This document shows positions 12,082 through 20,664 of a stretch of DNA of 64,000 bases, one piece after another. Numbering within the stretch: position 1 is the stretch's first letter; each line of letters opens with the position of its first letter. Under the pieces are notes generated by a model. That model was given only the letters and a program-made list of their open reading frames with translations. It searched no databases and had not been told where the DNA came from. Position numbers and translations under genes: made by a program. The stretch spans positions 257,034-321,033 of the forward strand of contig JAUHWC010000003.1 of the NCBI GenBank assembly GCA_030424845.1, in the 5' to 3' direction. This stretch comes from Alphaproteobacteria bacterium. Its GTDB lineage: Bacteria > Pseudomonadota > Alphaproteobacteria > Sphingomonadales > Sphingomonadaceae.

Positions 12082-14979
12082 ATGGCACTTACCACTATCT
12101 CGGTTCGCGGCGCGCGCGAGCACAATCTCAAGGGTATCGATATCGATCTTCCGCGCGATGCGCTGATCGTGATCACCGGGCTTTCCGGCTCGGGCAAGTC
12201 GAGCCTCGCCTTCGACACTATCTATGCCGAGGGGCAGCGGCGCTACGTGGAAAGCCTGTCGGCCTATGCGCGCCAGTTCCTCGAGATGATGCAGAAGCCC
12301 GATGTCGAGCATATCGACGGGCTTTCTCCCGCCATTTCCATCGAGCAAAAGACGACGAGCCGCAACCCGCGCTCCACCGTGGCGACGGTGACCGAGATCT
12401 ACGACTACATGCGCCTGCTTTGGGCGCGGGTGGGCGTGCCTTATTCGCCTGCCACAGGCCTGCCGATCGAGGCGCAGACCGTGTCCAACATGGTCGACCG
12501 GGTGATGGAACTGCCCGAAGGCACGCGGCTCTACCTGCTTGCCCCGGTTGTGCGCGGCCGCAAGGGCGAATACCGCAGGGAGCTGGCCGAATGGCAGAAG
12601 GCGGGCTTCACCCGCGTGCGCATCGATGGCGAGATGTACGCCATCGAGGATGCGCCTGCGCTCGACAAGAAGTTCAAGCACGATATCGAGGTGGTGGTTG
12701 ACAGGATCGCCGTGAAGGAAGGGATCCAGACGCGGCTGGCCGACAGTTTCGAAACCGCTCTCAAGCTGGCGGATGGGCTGGCCTATGTGGACCTTGCCGA
12801 TGGCGTGGTGCCGGGGCGCGAGGAGGAGGCGGCAGGTGGCGGCAACCTGAAGGGTGCCGGCATTCCCGCCAACCGAATCGTCTTTTCCGAGAAGTTCGCA
12901 TGTCCTGTCTCCGGCTTCACCATCGAGGAGGTGGAGCCGCGCCTGTTCAGCTTCAACGCCCCGCAAGGCGCATGTCCCACTTGCGACGGCATCGGCGAGA
13001 AGCAGCTGTTCGACCCGCAGCTGGTGGTGCCGAACGAGGAGCTCAGCCTCAAGCAGGGTGCCATCGTCCCCTGGGCGAAGAGCAACCCGCCGTCGCCTTA
13101 CTACATGCAGGTGCTCGGCAGCCTGGCGAAGGCTTACGACTTCGACCTCACCACGCCGTGGAACGAGCTGGAAGCGGACCAGCGCGACATCATCCTCTAC
13201 GGCACCAAGGGTTATCCGGTGGAGCTCACCTTCAAGGACGGGCGCAAGGAATACACCGTGCAGAAGCCGTTCGAGGGGGTGATCGGCAACCTCACCCGCC
13301 GCCTGGCGCAGACCGACAGCGGGATGATGCGCGATATCCTTGCCGCCTTCCAGACCGCGCAGCCGTGCGAGACCTGCAACGGCGCGCGCCTCAATGACAA
13401 GGCGCTGGCCGTCAAGGTGGCGGGCGAACACATCGCCATGCCCACCCGCCTTTCCGTCAGCGATGCGCTGGAATTCTTCACCGGCCTGCCGGACAGGCTC
13501 AGTGACACGCAGAACCAGATCGCCCGCGCCATCCTGAAGGAGATCGTCGAGCGGCTGGGCTTCCTCAACAACGTCGGCCTCGACTACCTCAACCTTGACC
13601 GCACCTCAGGCACGTTGAGCGGCGGGGAGAGCCAGCGCATCCGCCTCGCCAGCCAGATCGGCAGCGGGCTGTCAGGCGTGCTCTACGTGCTCGACGAGCC
13701 GAGCATCGGCCTCCACCAGCGCGACAATGACCGGCTGCTGGAAACGCTCAAGCGCCTGCGCGACCTTGGCAACACGGTGATCGTTGTCGAGCATGACGAG
13801 GACGCTATCCGCGCGGCAGACCACGTGGTGGACCTTGGCCCTGGCGCGGGCGTGCACGGCGGCGAAGTGGTGGCGCAAGGCACGCTGGCACAGGTGCTGA
13901 AGTCCAAGAAGAGCCTTACCGCGGCCTACCTCACCGGCGCGCGCGAAATTGCGGTTCCGGCCAAGCGCCGCCAGGGCAATGGCAAGCAGCTGACGGTCCA
14001 CGGCGCCACGGCCAACAACCTCAAGAACGTCACCGCATCGATCCCGCTCGGCACCTTCACCTGCATCACCGGCGTATCGGGATCGGGCAAGTCCAGCTTC
14101 ACCATCGACACGCTCCATGCCGCTTCGGCTCGCGCGCTCAACAACGCCCGCGTGGTGGCCGGCCCGCACGAGAAGGTGACCGGCCTCGAATATTGTGACA
14201 AGGTGATCGAGATCGACCAGTCGCCCATCGGCCGCACCCCGCGATCGAACCCCGCCACATACACCGGCGCCTTCACCAATATCCGCGACTGGTTCGCCGG
14301 CCTGCCCGAAGCGCAGGCGCGCGGCTACAAGCCGGGCCGCTTCAGCTTCAACGTGAAGGGCGGGCGGTGCGAGGCGTGCCAGGGTGACGGACTGATCAAG
14401 ATCGAGATGCACTTCCTGCCCGATGTCTACGTGACGTGCGAGGAATGCCACGGCAAGCGCTACAACCGCGAAACGCTAGAAGTGAAATTCAAGGGCCACT
14501 CCATCGCCGACGTGCTCGACATGACGATCGAGGACGCGGAGGAGTTCTTCAAGGCCGTGCCCCCCATTCGCGACAAGATGCACATGCTGAACGAGGTGGG
14601 GCTGGGCTATGTCAAGGTGGGCCAGCAGGCCACTACGCTGTCAGGCGGCGAGGCGCAGCGCGTGAAACTGGCCAAGGAACTCTCCCGCCGCAGCACCGGG
14701 CAGACGCTCTACATCCTCGACGAGCCGACCACGGGCCTCCATTTCGAGGACGTCCGCAAACTCCTCGAAGTACTGCACCGGCTGGTGGACCAGGGCAATT
14801 CCGTTGTGGTGATCGAACACAACCTCGACGTGATCAAGACCGCGGACTGGCTGCTGGACTTGGGGCCAGATGGCGGCGTGCGGGGTGGAGAGATTGTTGC
14901 TCAAGGCACGCCGGAGGAGGTGGCCAAGACCGAGGGCAGCTATACGGGTGAGTATTTGCGTGGGATGTTGGGGGATTAG
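12082..14979 (+). CDS. uvrA: Excinuclease ABC subunit A
   Basis: A 965-residue DNA damage recognition ATPase of nucleotide excision repair. It has two ABC modules: Walker A GLSGSGKS at 33-40 and GVSGSGKSS in the second half, with [12 protein letters not shown] and [12 protein letters not shown] signatures. The second zinc module is complete (CEACQGDG...CEECHGKRY). In the first, the leading CxxC is changed to CPVS, which I recall as common in alphaproteobacterial UvrA. It starts at ATG 12082 with no strong ribosome site. An SOS box upstream suggests LexA control. Confidence 0.98.
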   Translation: MALTTISVRGAREHNLKGIDIDLPRDALIVITGLSGSGKSSLAFDTIYAEGQRRYVESLSAYARQFLEMMQKPDVEHIDGLSPAISIEQKTTSRNPRSTVATVTEIYDYMRLLWARVGVPYSPATGLPIEAQTVSNMVDRVMELPEGTRLYLLAPVVRGRKGEYRRELAEWQKAGFTRVRIDGEMYAIEDAPALDKKFKHDIEVVVDRIAVKEGIQTRLADSFETALKLADGLAYVDLADGVVPGREEEAAGGGNLKGAGIPANRIVFSEKFACPVSGFTIEEVEPRLFSFNAPQGACPTCDGIGEKQLFDPQLVVPNEELSLKQGAIVPWAKSNPPSPYYMQVLGSLAKAYDFDLTTPWNELEADQRDIILYGTKGYPVELTFKDGRKEYTVQKPFEGVIGNLTRRLAQTDSGMMRDILAAFQTAQPCETCNGARLNDKALAVKVAGEHIAMPTRLSVSDALEFFTGLPDRLSDTQNQIARAILKEIVERLGFLNNVGLDYLNLDRTSGTLSGGESQRIRLASQIGSGLSGVLYVLDEPSIGLHQRDNDRLLETLKRLRDLGNTVIVVEHDEDAIRAADHVVDLGPGAGVHGGEVVAQGTLAQVLKSKKSLTAAYLTGAREIAVPAKRRQGNGKQLTVHGATANNLKNVTASIPLGTFTCITGVSGSGKSSFTIDTLHAASARALNNARVVAGPHEKVTGLEYCDKVIEIDQSPIGRTPRSNPATYTGAFTNIRDWFAGLPEAQARGYKPGRFSFNVKGGRCEACQGDGLIKIEMHFLPDVYVTCEECHGKRYNRETLEVKFKGHSIADVLDMTIEDAEEFFKAVPPIRDKMHMLNEVGLGYVKVGQQATTLSGGEAQRVKLAKELSRRSTGQTLYILDEPTTGLHFEDVRKLLEVLHRLVDQGNSVVVIEHNLDVIKTADWLLDLGPDGGVRGGEIVAQGTPEEVAKTEGSYTGEYLRGMLGD

Positions 14980-15115
14980 TGGGAATTAAGTTGTGTAGCA
15001 ATTTTTTTGCGTTGCTTGACTATTCGCTGCCAGATGCCAAGTGTCTGAATAGCTAGGCTCGGCCCCATTGATTGGCAGGCCGCGATGTGATTCAGGCTCC
15101 GTGAGGAGACTGAGT

Positions 15116-15463
15116 ATGAGCGATCTGTATTGGCTGACGGAGGAGCAGATGGCGCGGCTATCGCCGTATTTCCCCAAGAGCCATGGGAAGCCGCATGTCG
15201 ATGATCGCCGGGTTTTGAGCGGGATCATCTTCGTCAACCGGAACGGGTTACGCTGGCGGGATGCGCCACGAGAGTACGGCCCGCACAAGACGCTGTATAA
15301 CCGATGGAAACGGTGGAGTGAGATGGGTGTCTTTGGACGGATGATGGAAGGCCTTGCTACCGAACGCGCGGAACCTAAGACTGTCATGATCGACGCAACC
15401 TACCTCAAGGCACACCGCACGGCTTCCAGCCTTGGGTTAAAAAAGGGGATCTCGGGCGCCTGA
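15116..15463 (+). CDS. IS5-family transposase, first frame (OrfA)
   Basis: A 115-residue frame starting at ATG 15116 after a GGAG ribosome site (MSDLYWLTEEQ). It contains the N-terminal DUF4096-like part (MARLSPYFPKSHGKPHVDDR, then LRWRDAPREYGPHKTLYNRW) and the first catalytic Asp in MIDATYLKAHR. It ends with SSLGLKKGISGA, whereas the expected continuation lies in the -1 frame. It is joined to the second frame through the slippery run at 15439-15445, giving a full-length transposase of about 252 residues. Confidence 0.9.
   Translation: MSDLYWLTEEQMARLSPYFPKSHGKPHVDDRRVLSGIIFVNRNGLRWRDAPREYGPHKTLYNRWKRWSEMGVFGRMMEGLATERAEPKTVMIDATYLKAHRTASSLGLKKGISGA
15439..15445 (+). promoter_or_regulatory. 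Programmed -1 ribosomal frameshift site A AAA AAG
   Basis: In the OrfA frame this reads TTA AAA AAG GGG. The heptamer A_AAA_AAG is a classic -1 slip site. Slipping gives KKGDLGRLIGRTKGGMNTKL, the expected IS5 continuation, and bypasses the OrfA stop at 15461. Confidence 0.85.
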
Positions 15464-15483
15464 TCGGACGCACGAAGGGCGGC

Positions 15484-15873
15484 ATGAACACGAAGCTTCA
15501 TGCTATCACCGATGCCAATGGCCGCCCCTTGAGCGTCTTCATCACCGCTGGGCAGATCAGCGATTATACCGGCGCAGCAGCCTTGTTCGACGATCTACCC
15601 AAGGCGCAATGGATGCTTGCTGACCGAGGCTATGATGCAGACTGGTTCAGGGATGCCCTAAAGCAGAAAGGCATCAAACCCTGCATCCCTGGCCGGAAAT
15701 CTCGATCCTTGCCCGTAAAATACGACAAGCGCCGATACAAACGCCGCAACCGCATCGAGATTATGTTCGGTCGCCTCAAGGACTGGCGCCGTGTGGCAAC
15801 CCGCTACGATCGCTGCCCTCAGGTCTTCTTCTCCGCTCTCGCGCTAGCCGCAACCGTACTCTTCTGGCTCTAA
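15484..15873 (+). CDS. IS5-family transposase, second frame (OrfB, DDE domain)
   Basis: This frame is -1 relative to OrfA and is probably read mainly by frameshifting; the shifted product enters at 15445. It starts MNTKLHAITDANGRPLSVFI and has the second catalytic Asp in LADRGYDADWF and the catalytic Glu in RRNRIEIMFGRLKDWRR, completing the DDE triad. It ends ALAATVLFWL, as is typical for the family. No truncation is seen, so the element may still be able to transpose. Confidence 0.9.
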   Translation: MNTKLHAITDANGRPLSVFITAGQISDYTGAAALFDDLPKAQWMLADRGYDADWFRDALKQKGIKPCIPGRKSRSLPVKYDKRRYKRRNRIEIMFGRLKDWRRVATRYDRCPQVFFSALALAATVLFWL

Positions 15874-15899
15874 TCAACGAGCCCTGAGCCTAGCTAGTA

Positions 15900-15925
15900 A
15901 GGGAAGTGGCAGTTGCCACTTCCCT
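15900..15925. repeat. Perfect 12-bp inverted repeat next to the IS right end
   Basis: Arms of 12 bases (AGGGAAGTGGCA and its complement) are separated by GT, 10 bases beyond the right end of the IS. It could be the original uvrA terminator displaced by the insertion, but it has no T-tract. Confidence 0.6.
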
Positions 15926-16191
15926 ACATCCCCCAATCCATGCCTCACTAGTTGCATTTCACTCGCAACCATGAGGCATTCCCATGAAATCAGTTTGTTT
16001 GGCCCCTCAATCGCCGGGCGTGGGCCATCCGGCCCCCTCGGCTTTCCTCCTCCGGATCAAGTCCGGGGGCCGGACGGCGAGAACGCGCCCGCCGGCAATC
16101 CGCACGCGACGGGCGGAAAATCTCCGCCATGACCGTGTTCCATGTGTTCCATCGCGCCCACCAATTGCAGGCGGGCAGGGCTGAATGGGCG
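15926..16191. other. Intergenic stretch without a recognised gene
   Basis: Between the IS and the VOC gene there is only a short weak frame (15984-16184) of Arg/Pro-rich composition without a ribosome site or domain. It contains a segment (CTCCGGATCAAGTCCGGGGG) that looks like a dispersed imperfect palindrome of the kind common in sphingomonad intergenic DNA. Nothing else was seen. Confidence 0.5.
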
Positions 16192-16704
16192 CTACTTGAA
16201 CTCGATCAGTTCGAACGGAATGCCTGAATTGTCGGCAAAGAACACGTAAGTGGTGCGCTCGGTAACGACCGGGCCGAGCAGGACGGTGACGCCCTTGGCC
16301 ACCAGTTCGGCCGTGGCGGCCTCGGCATCGTCCACCTCGAAGGCGAGGTGCTTCACGCCGTTCACGTAAAGGTCTGCCGTGGGATCGAAGCGGTATTCGG
16401 GCATGGCGCGGTCCTCCACCACCTCGAACAGCTCGATGTTGAAGCTGCCGTTGGTGATGAGGGCGAAGTTCATCTCCGGGTCCTCGGGCTTGTACATGCG
16501 GCGCACCAGTTCGAAGCCCAGCATCTCGCTGTACCAGGCGATGGAGGCATCAAGGTCGGGCACGCTGATGCCAACGTGATGCGCGCCGATGGTGAAGCCG
16601 GGGCCGTGGGTGCTTGCCGCCTCGTCCTGTGCGAAGGCTGGTGTGGCGGTGGCGGTGAGTGCAAGCGCGGCCAGCGCGGTGATGGGGCCGGTCAGTCTGG
16701 TCAT
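16192..16704 (-). CDS. Exported VOC (glyoxalase-like) family protein
   Basis: A 170-residue protein with a signal peptide (MTRLTGPITALAALALTATA, cut after AFAQ). The mature part has a VOC fold beginning IGAHHVGISVPDLDASIAWY and ending YVFFADNSGIPFELIEFK. Candidate metal ligands are His in HHVGI, His in VKHLAFEV and Glu in FELIE. The start is supported by a strong ribosome site (GGGAGGGAGAG). Export of a VOC protein is less usual than a cytosolic location. It is divergent from the CHRD gene; its substrate is unknown. Confidence 0.85.
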   Translation of the reverse strand: MTRLTGPITALAALALTATATPAFAQDEAASTHGPGFTIGAHHVGISVPDLDASIAWYSEMLGFELVRRMYKPEDPEMNFALITNGSFNIELFEVVEDRAMPEYRFDPTADLYVNGVKHLAFEVDDAEAATAELVAKGVTVLLGPVVTERTTYVFFADNSGIPFELIEFK

Positions 16705-16922
16705 GGGTCTCTCCCTCCCTTGTTTGCGGGCGAGCTTAGCCGCCGAGGGTCGGCCTTGCCAATCCGCGATATCGCCGGGTGCGGAAGGCGGGACCAAGGG
16801 GCAGGTGGGAACCGGGCGCGGCTTTGCGCATTATGTGCGGCGAGGCGCTGCTTGCGGCCGCGTCTCCGTTCCGTGTGCCCGGCCGCCGCTCGCCTCCCGA
16901 AACGATATTAGGGAGACAGACG

Positions 16923-17339
16923 ATGCATCTCATGCCGAAACGCAGCCTTGCCCTTCTCGCTTCCCTGGCGATGGGCGCTTCCGCCATCTCCGCCGTGCCT
17001 GCCGGCGCGCAGGTCGCCCCGCACCCGGTGGTGACCGCGAAGCTGGCCGGCGGGAACGACCATGCCTCCTTCACCGGCGTGGTGAACCAGGAGGCGGGCA
17101 CCTTGTGCTACATCCTCAACAGCGCCGCGATCGCGCCGGCGAGTGCCGCCATGATCCGCGATGGCGATGGCAATGTGCTGGTCCGGCTCGCCGCGCCAGA
17201 CGGCGGGTCAAGCGGCGGCTGCATGGATGTCGGCGCGGATCTCGCCGCGGCGATGGTGGCCGATCCTTCCGCCTATGAAGTGGCCGTTGCCAGCGAACAC
17301 GCGCTGGGCGGCGAAGTCAGCGGCAAGCTGATGGGCTGA
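16923..17339 (+). CDS. CHRD domain-containing exported protein
   Basis: A 138-residue protein with a signal peptide ending near PAGAQ and a single CHRD-like beta-rich domain: TAKLAGGNDHASFTGVVNQE, then GTLCYILNSAAIAPASAAMI, then GCMDVGADLAAAMVADPSAY and GGEVSGKL at the end. The paired Cys residues (LCYI, GCMDV) may form a disulfide. The start follows a GGGAGA ribosome site. The molecular function of bacterial CHRD proteins is not established. It is convergent with rlpA. Confidence 0.8.
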   Translation: MHLMPKRSLALLASLAMGASAISAVPAGAQVAPHPVVTAKLAGGNDHASFTGVVNQEAGTLCYILNSAAIAPASAAMIRDGDGNVLVRLAAPDGGSSGGCMDVGADLAAAMVADPSAYEVAVASEHALGGEVSGKLMG

Positions 17340-17385
17340 TGGTCTGCTGAATGCGTGGGGCTGGGGCGATGCAGCGGGAGGACGC

Positions 17386-18000
17386 TCAGTCCGCCAGCAG
17401 CTCCAGCTCCACCGTGGCATGGCCCCGGCGGATCATGCCGAGTTCCTCTGCAGCGGCGCGCGACAGGTCAATCTCGCGCCCGCGGGTATAGGGACCGCGG
17501 TCATTGATGCGCACGATCACGCTGCGGCCGTTGTCCGGATTGGTCACCCGCACGCGGCTGCCGAAGGGCAGCGTCTTGTGGGCGGCGGTCATCTCGGTCA
17601 TGTCGAACCGCTCGCCGCTGGCGGTCAGGCGCCCATCGAAGCGGCGGCCGTAATAGCTGGCGACACCGCGGCCCAGCGTGCGTTCCACTTGCGGGCCGCG
17701 CGGCGCCTCGATCTCGCTGATGTCAACGGCGTGGTCCGGCACGTTCGGCATGGCAAGCTGGCCGTCAAGGTGAGCAAAGGCTTCCTCGAATTCGGCTTGC
17801 AGGGACGGGGTAAAGCTGGTGCGTGCCGCTTCGGCCAGTGGCGCTTCGATGGCAGTGCTGTCCACCACCTCGGTTTGCGCCTGGACGCTGCCCACGACGC
17901 CGCCAAACGCCACTACGGCGCCAACGGCGACAGCGCGGCCCTGGCGTGCCCAGCGCGGGCATGGGGAGATGAGCGGCTTGCTCGTCATGGCGCCGCTCAT
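17386..18000 (-). CDS. rlpA: Septal ring lytic transglycosylase RlpA family protein
   Basis: About 204 residues from MSGAMTSKPLIS; the ATG at 17988 is an alternative. A hydrophobic signal segment (AVAVGAVVAFGGVVGSVQAQ) is followed by an acidic linker and the double-psi beta-barrel domain: GVASYYGRRFDGRLTASGER, then LPFGSRVRVTNPDNGRSVIV, then RINDRGPYTRGREIDLS. These are the RlpA signatures, including the Asp in NDRGP. There is no SPOR domain, so septal targeting would have to work differently. It probably cuts glycan strands at the division site. Confidence 0.9.
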   Translation of the reverse strand: MSGAMTSKPLISPCPRWARQGRAVAVGAVVAFGGVVGSVQAQTEVVDSTAIEAPLAEAARTSFTPSLQAEFEEAFAHLDGQLAMPNVPDHAVDISEIEAPRGPQVERTLGRGVASYYGRRFDGRLTASGERFDMTEMTAAHKTLPFGSRVRVTNPDNGRSVIVRINDRGPYTRGREIDLSRAAAEELGMIRRGHATVELELLAD

Positions 18001-18788
18001 ACGCCTGTGACGGTGAAAAGCCCATGAATCGCCCTTCCGATAACCGCTGCGGCGGGGCGTCCGGTCGCAAAATGGGGCATAAATGGGGCGAATTGACCGC
18101 TCCGGGACGCAAAGATTGAAGAATAGCGAACAGGAAGCGGGAATGTTGCCAGTGCCGGAAAAGAGAAATGGGGCCGACATTGCTGCCGACCCCACTCTCA
18201 CCGGCGTGTGGACCCCTTGCGGGATGCTTGACGCCAAGCGTTTCTCCTCTGGCTTGCCCATGCGGGCCGACCATCGGTTGCACCGCCCGGCGCTCGCGCC
18301 GGTGCCGGATCGCTGCCAAGACCGGGTCAGACCAAGGGCCTTCCACATGTCTTGTCACTTTCCGAGACCGGTTCTGGCGCTTCTGACTGCCTCGAGCGGA
18401 TGAGCCTGTGCCAGGGGGCATGGCGCTTCCATCGGCAGCCGGGCATCTCCTGATCCGGCCTTCCGGCGATGCTGCATCCTGGGCCTCGACGAAGCGAGAT
18501 GGCTTCAACACCCTTGCGGGCCTGTTACCGCCTCTCTCCTACTCCCACGATGACCTTCATCGTCGCGTCGATCGCTTCCTTGGAACCTCTCCGGACCGGC
18601 AGGCGAACCTTCGAGAAACCCTTTCCGTGATCGATGAATTGATGATGTGCCTGAGAGCTGAGTCGGGCAATAGGACAAGCGCCGACTTATCCACTTCGCG
18701 CGTTTTTCGCGGTAGACAAGGGTGGATAAGTCAACCGCTCGTCGAGCGCTTGAACTTAACTTTCGCTGGGCAGCGCAGTTGTTGCGCG
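18001..18788. other. 788-bp stretch with no recognisable gene
   Basis: The frames here have no homology-like features, ribosome sites or domains. I searched by eye for tRNA, SRP RNA, RNase P and tmRNA signatures and found none. The only clear structure is the inverted repeat at 18684-18732. The length is unusual for such a compact region, so an untypable RNA or decayed gene is possible. Confidence 0.5.
18684..18732. repeat. Inverted pair of DnaA-box-like sequences downstream of argG
   Basis: GACTTATCCAC (18684-18694) and its exact complement (18722-18732) are separated by 27 bases that contain an inner CGCG/CGCG pair. Each arm holds TTATCCAC, eight of nine bases of the classic DnaA box. It starts 57 bases beyond the argG stop and could equally be a large terminator hairpin. 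Confidence 0.55.
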
Positions 18789-20009
18789 TCAGCCCTGCTT
18801 GTTGCGCTGTGCCAGCAGGCGAAGGCGCAGGGCATTGAGCTTGATGAAGCCCTGTGCGTCCTTCTGGTCATAGGCGCCCGCATCATCCTCGAAGGTCACA
18901 TGCGCCTCCGAATAGAGCGAATAGGGCGACTTGCGACCGACAAGGATGGCATTGCCCTTGTACAGTTTCAGCCGGACGGTGCCGGAAACCTTCTGCTGGC
19001 TGTGATCGATCGCCGCCTGCAGCATCTCGCGTTCGGGTGCGAACCAGAAGCCGTTGTAGATGAGTTCTGCATATTTCGGCATCAGCTCGTCCTTGAGGTG
19101 AGCCGCGCCGCGATCGAGCGTGATCTGCTCGATACCGCGATGGGCGATCGCATAGATCGTGCCGCCCGGCGTTTCGTACATGCCGCGGCTCTTCATGCCG
19201 ACAAAGCGGTTCTCGACCAGGTCAAGGCGGCCGATGCCGTGCTTGCGGCCCAGTTCGTTGAGCGCGGTGAGCAGGCTTGCCGGGCTCATCGCCTCACCGT
19301 TCAGGGCAACGCCGTCACCCTTCTCGAAATCGATGGTGATGTATTCGGGCGTATCCGGCGCGTCTTCGGGGTTGACGGTGCGCGAATAGACATAGTCGGG
19401 CGTTTCTTCCCACGGATCTTCCAGCACCTTTCCTTCGGAAGAGGTGTGCAGCAGGTTTGCATCGGTGGAGAAGGGGCTTTCGCCGCGCTTGTCCTTGGGA
19501 ACCGCGATCTGGTGGCTTTCCGCCCACGCGATCAGCGCGGTGCGGCTGGTGAGGTCCCATTCGCGCCAGGGGGCGATGACCTTGATATCCGGATCAAGCG
19601 CATAGGCGGACAGCTCGAAGCGCACCTGGTCATTGCCCTTGCCGGTTGCGCCGTGGGCGATGGCATCGGCGCCGGTTTCATGCGCGATTTCGACAAGGCG
19701 CTTGGAAATCAGCGGACGGGCGATGGAAGTGCCGAGCAGGTAATCGCCTTCATAACGGGCATTGGCGCGCATCATCGGGAACACGAAATCGCGCACGAAT
19801 TCCTCGCGCAGGTCCTCGATATAGATGTGCTTGTCCGGAATACCCATGGCACGGGCCTTGGCGCGCGCGGGCTCGATTTCCTCTCCCTGGCCGAGGTCAG
19901 CGGTGAAGGTAACGACTTCGAGGCCACGCTCGCTCTCGAGCCATTTGGCAATCACGCTGGTATCGAGGCCGCCGGAATAGGCGAGGACGACGCGCTTGAT
20001 ATCGGACAT
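18789..20009 (-). CDS. argG: Argininosuccinate synthase
   Basis: A 406-residue cytosolic enzyme joining citrulline and aspartate with ATP in arginine synthesis. The ATP pyrophosphatase P-loop is [11 protein letters not shown] near residues 9-19, and [13 protein letters not shown] and [12 protein letters not shown] are family signatures. Length is normal. The gene lies 93 bases after the papain-like gene on the same strand, so it may have its own promoter. No other arg genes are nearby. Confidence 0.97.
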   Translation of the reverse strand: MSDIKRVVLAYSGGLDTSVIAKWLESERGLEVVTFTADLGQGEEIEPARAKARAMGIPDKHIYIEDLREEFVRDFVFPMMRANARYEGDYLLGTSIARPLISKRLVEIAHETGADAIAHGATGKGNDQVRFELSAYALDPDIKVIAPWREWDLTSRTALIAWAESHQIAVPKDKRGESPFSTDANLLHTSSEGKVLEDPWEETPDYVYSRTVNPEDAPDTPEYITIDFEKGDGVALNGEAMSPASLLTALNELGRKHGIGRLDLVENRFVGMKSRGMYETPGGTIYAIAHRGIEQITLDRGAAHLKDELMPKYAELIYNGFWFAPEREMLQAAIDHSQQKVSGTVRLKLYKGNAILVGRKSPYSLYSEAHVTFEDDAGAYDQKDAQGFIKLNALRLRLLAQRNKQG

Positions 20010-20102
20010 TGGGTACTCCGCGAATTCAATCGCGGGCGCGCCTATCAGCCGAAGGGGATTCCCGCAACGGCCATGTTGCGGGCAGGCCGCCGGGCGAAAG
20101 GA

Positions 20103-20660
20103 TCAATCCACCTCGGCTGCACCAAGATGCGGATTGTTGCGCGTGACATAGTTGAGCCACCTCTTGGGGCGCCGCAGCATGTCTTCGGGCACATCCGCCT
20201 TCAGGCCGAGCATCTGGGCAAGCGTTGCAACGAAGTGAATGCAGTTGCGTTCGTCGAGATCGTAATAGCGACCGGGATAGTTGCGCCAGCGTTCGATCTC
20301 CGCACGCAAGGCGTGATACTGCGCATCGCTGATCCGCATCGAGAAATGCCGGTTGGTATCCTCGATCGTGTCTTCCTCCTCCACGATGATCTCGTGCTCG
20401 GCGGGACCGTTCGTGATGGCTTGCGATGTGTATTTGGCCGAGAAGCCGAAATTCTCGCGGACCCGCTGGCCGCTGGCTTCCAGTGTCCCTTCAAACACCA
20501 CGAAGGTATGGGGATAGCGTCCCCACAACACGGATCCGTTGAAACTGTGGAAGTGGATTGTCACTGCTGCCGTCGCGGGCGCTGCCATGACCAGCGCGGC
20601 AAGGGCTGCGCACAGCGCGGCCAGATGGCGGGAGGGGGATCGGCGAAGCATGATCGGCAT
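20103..20660 (-). CDS. Exported protein with permuted papain/LRAT-like motif
   Basis: A 185-residue protein with an N-terminal signal peptide (MLRRSPSRHLAALCAALAAL, cut near ATAA). The mature part has a beta-rich region with His51 in YPHTFVVFEG and, later, Cys140 in DERNCIHFVATLAQ. A His before an NCxxF(V) Cys is the order seen in permuted papain-like hydrolases and acyltransferases (LRAT, YiiX, PPPDE types). I therefore suggest a periplasmic thiol hydrolase or acyltransferase, by motif only. It starts 4 bases after the MATE gene, so it is probably co-transcribed. Confidence 0.7.
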   Translation of the reverse strand: MPIMLRRSPSRHLAALCAALAALVMAAPATAAVTIHFHSFNGSVLWGRYPHTFVVFEGTLEASGQRVRENFGFSAKYTSQAITNGPAEHEIIVEEEDTIEDTNRHFSMRISDAQYHALRAEIERWRNYPGRYYDLDERNCIHFVATLAQMLGLKADVPEDMLRRPKRWLNYVTRNNPHLGAAEVD

Positions 20661-20664
20661 GTCG

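Larger units (their letters stand above)
15056..15890 (+). mobile_element. IS5-family insertion sequence
   Basis: An element of about 835 bp carrying one transposase made by frameshifting. The ends show inverted repeats beginning GGCTC (left GGCTCGG, right reading inward GGCTCAGGG). Both ends are flanked by TAGCTA (15050-15055 and 15891-15896), which contains the TA target duplicated by IS427-type members; TAGCTA is itself palindromic, so exact edges are uncertain. It inserted about 76 bp after the uvrA stop codon and breaks no recognisable gene. Both ends and the catalytic residues look intact. Confidence 0.85.

Noticed and set aside
11965-13431. 488-residue minus-strand frame
   Set aside because: It is the antisense of uvrA.
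15984-16184. 66-residue frame after the IS element
   Set aside because: Its Arg/Pro-rich composition and a dispersed palindromic segment suggest non-coding DNA; no ribosome site.
18380-18560. Possible structural RNA (SRP RNA or tmRNA)
   Set aside because: No conserved core of either RNA could be found on either strand.
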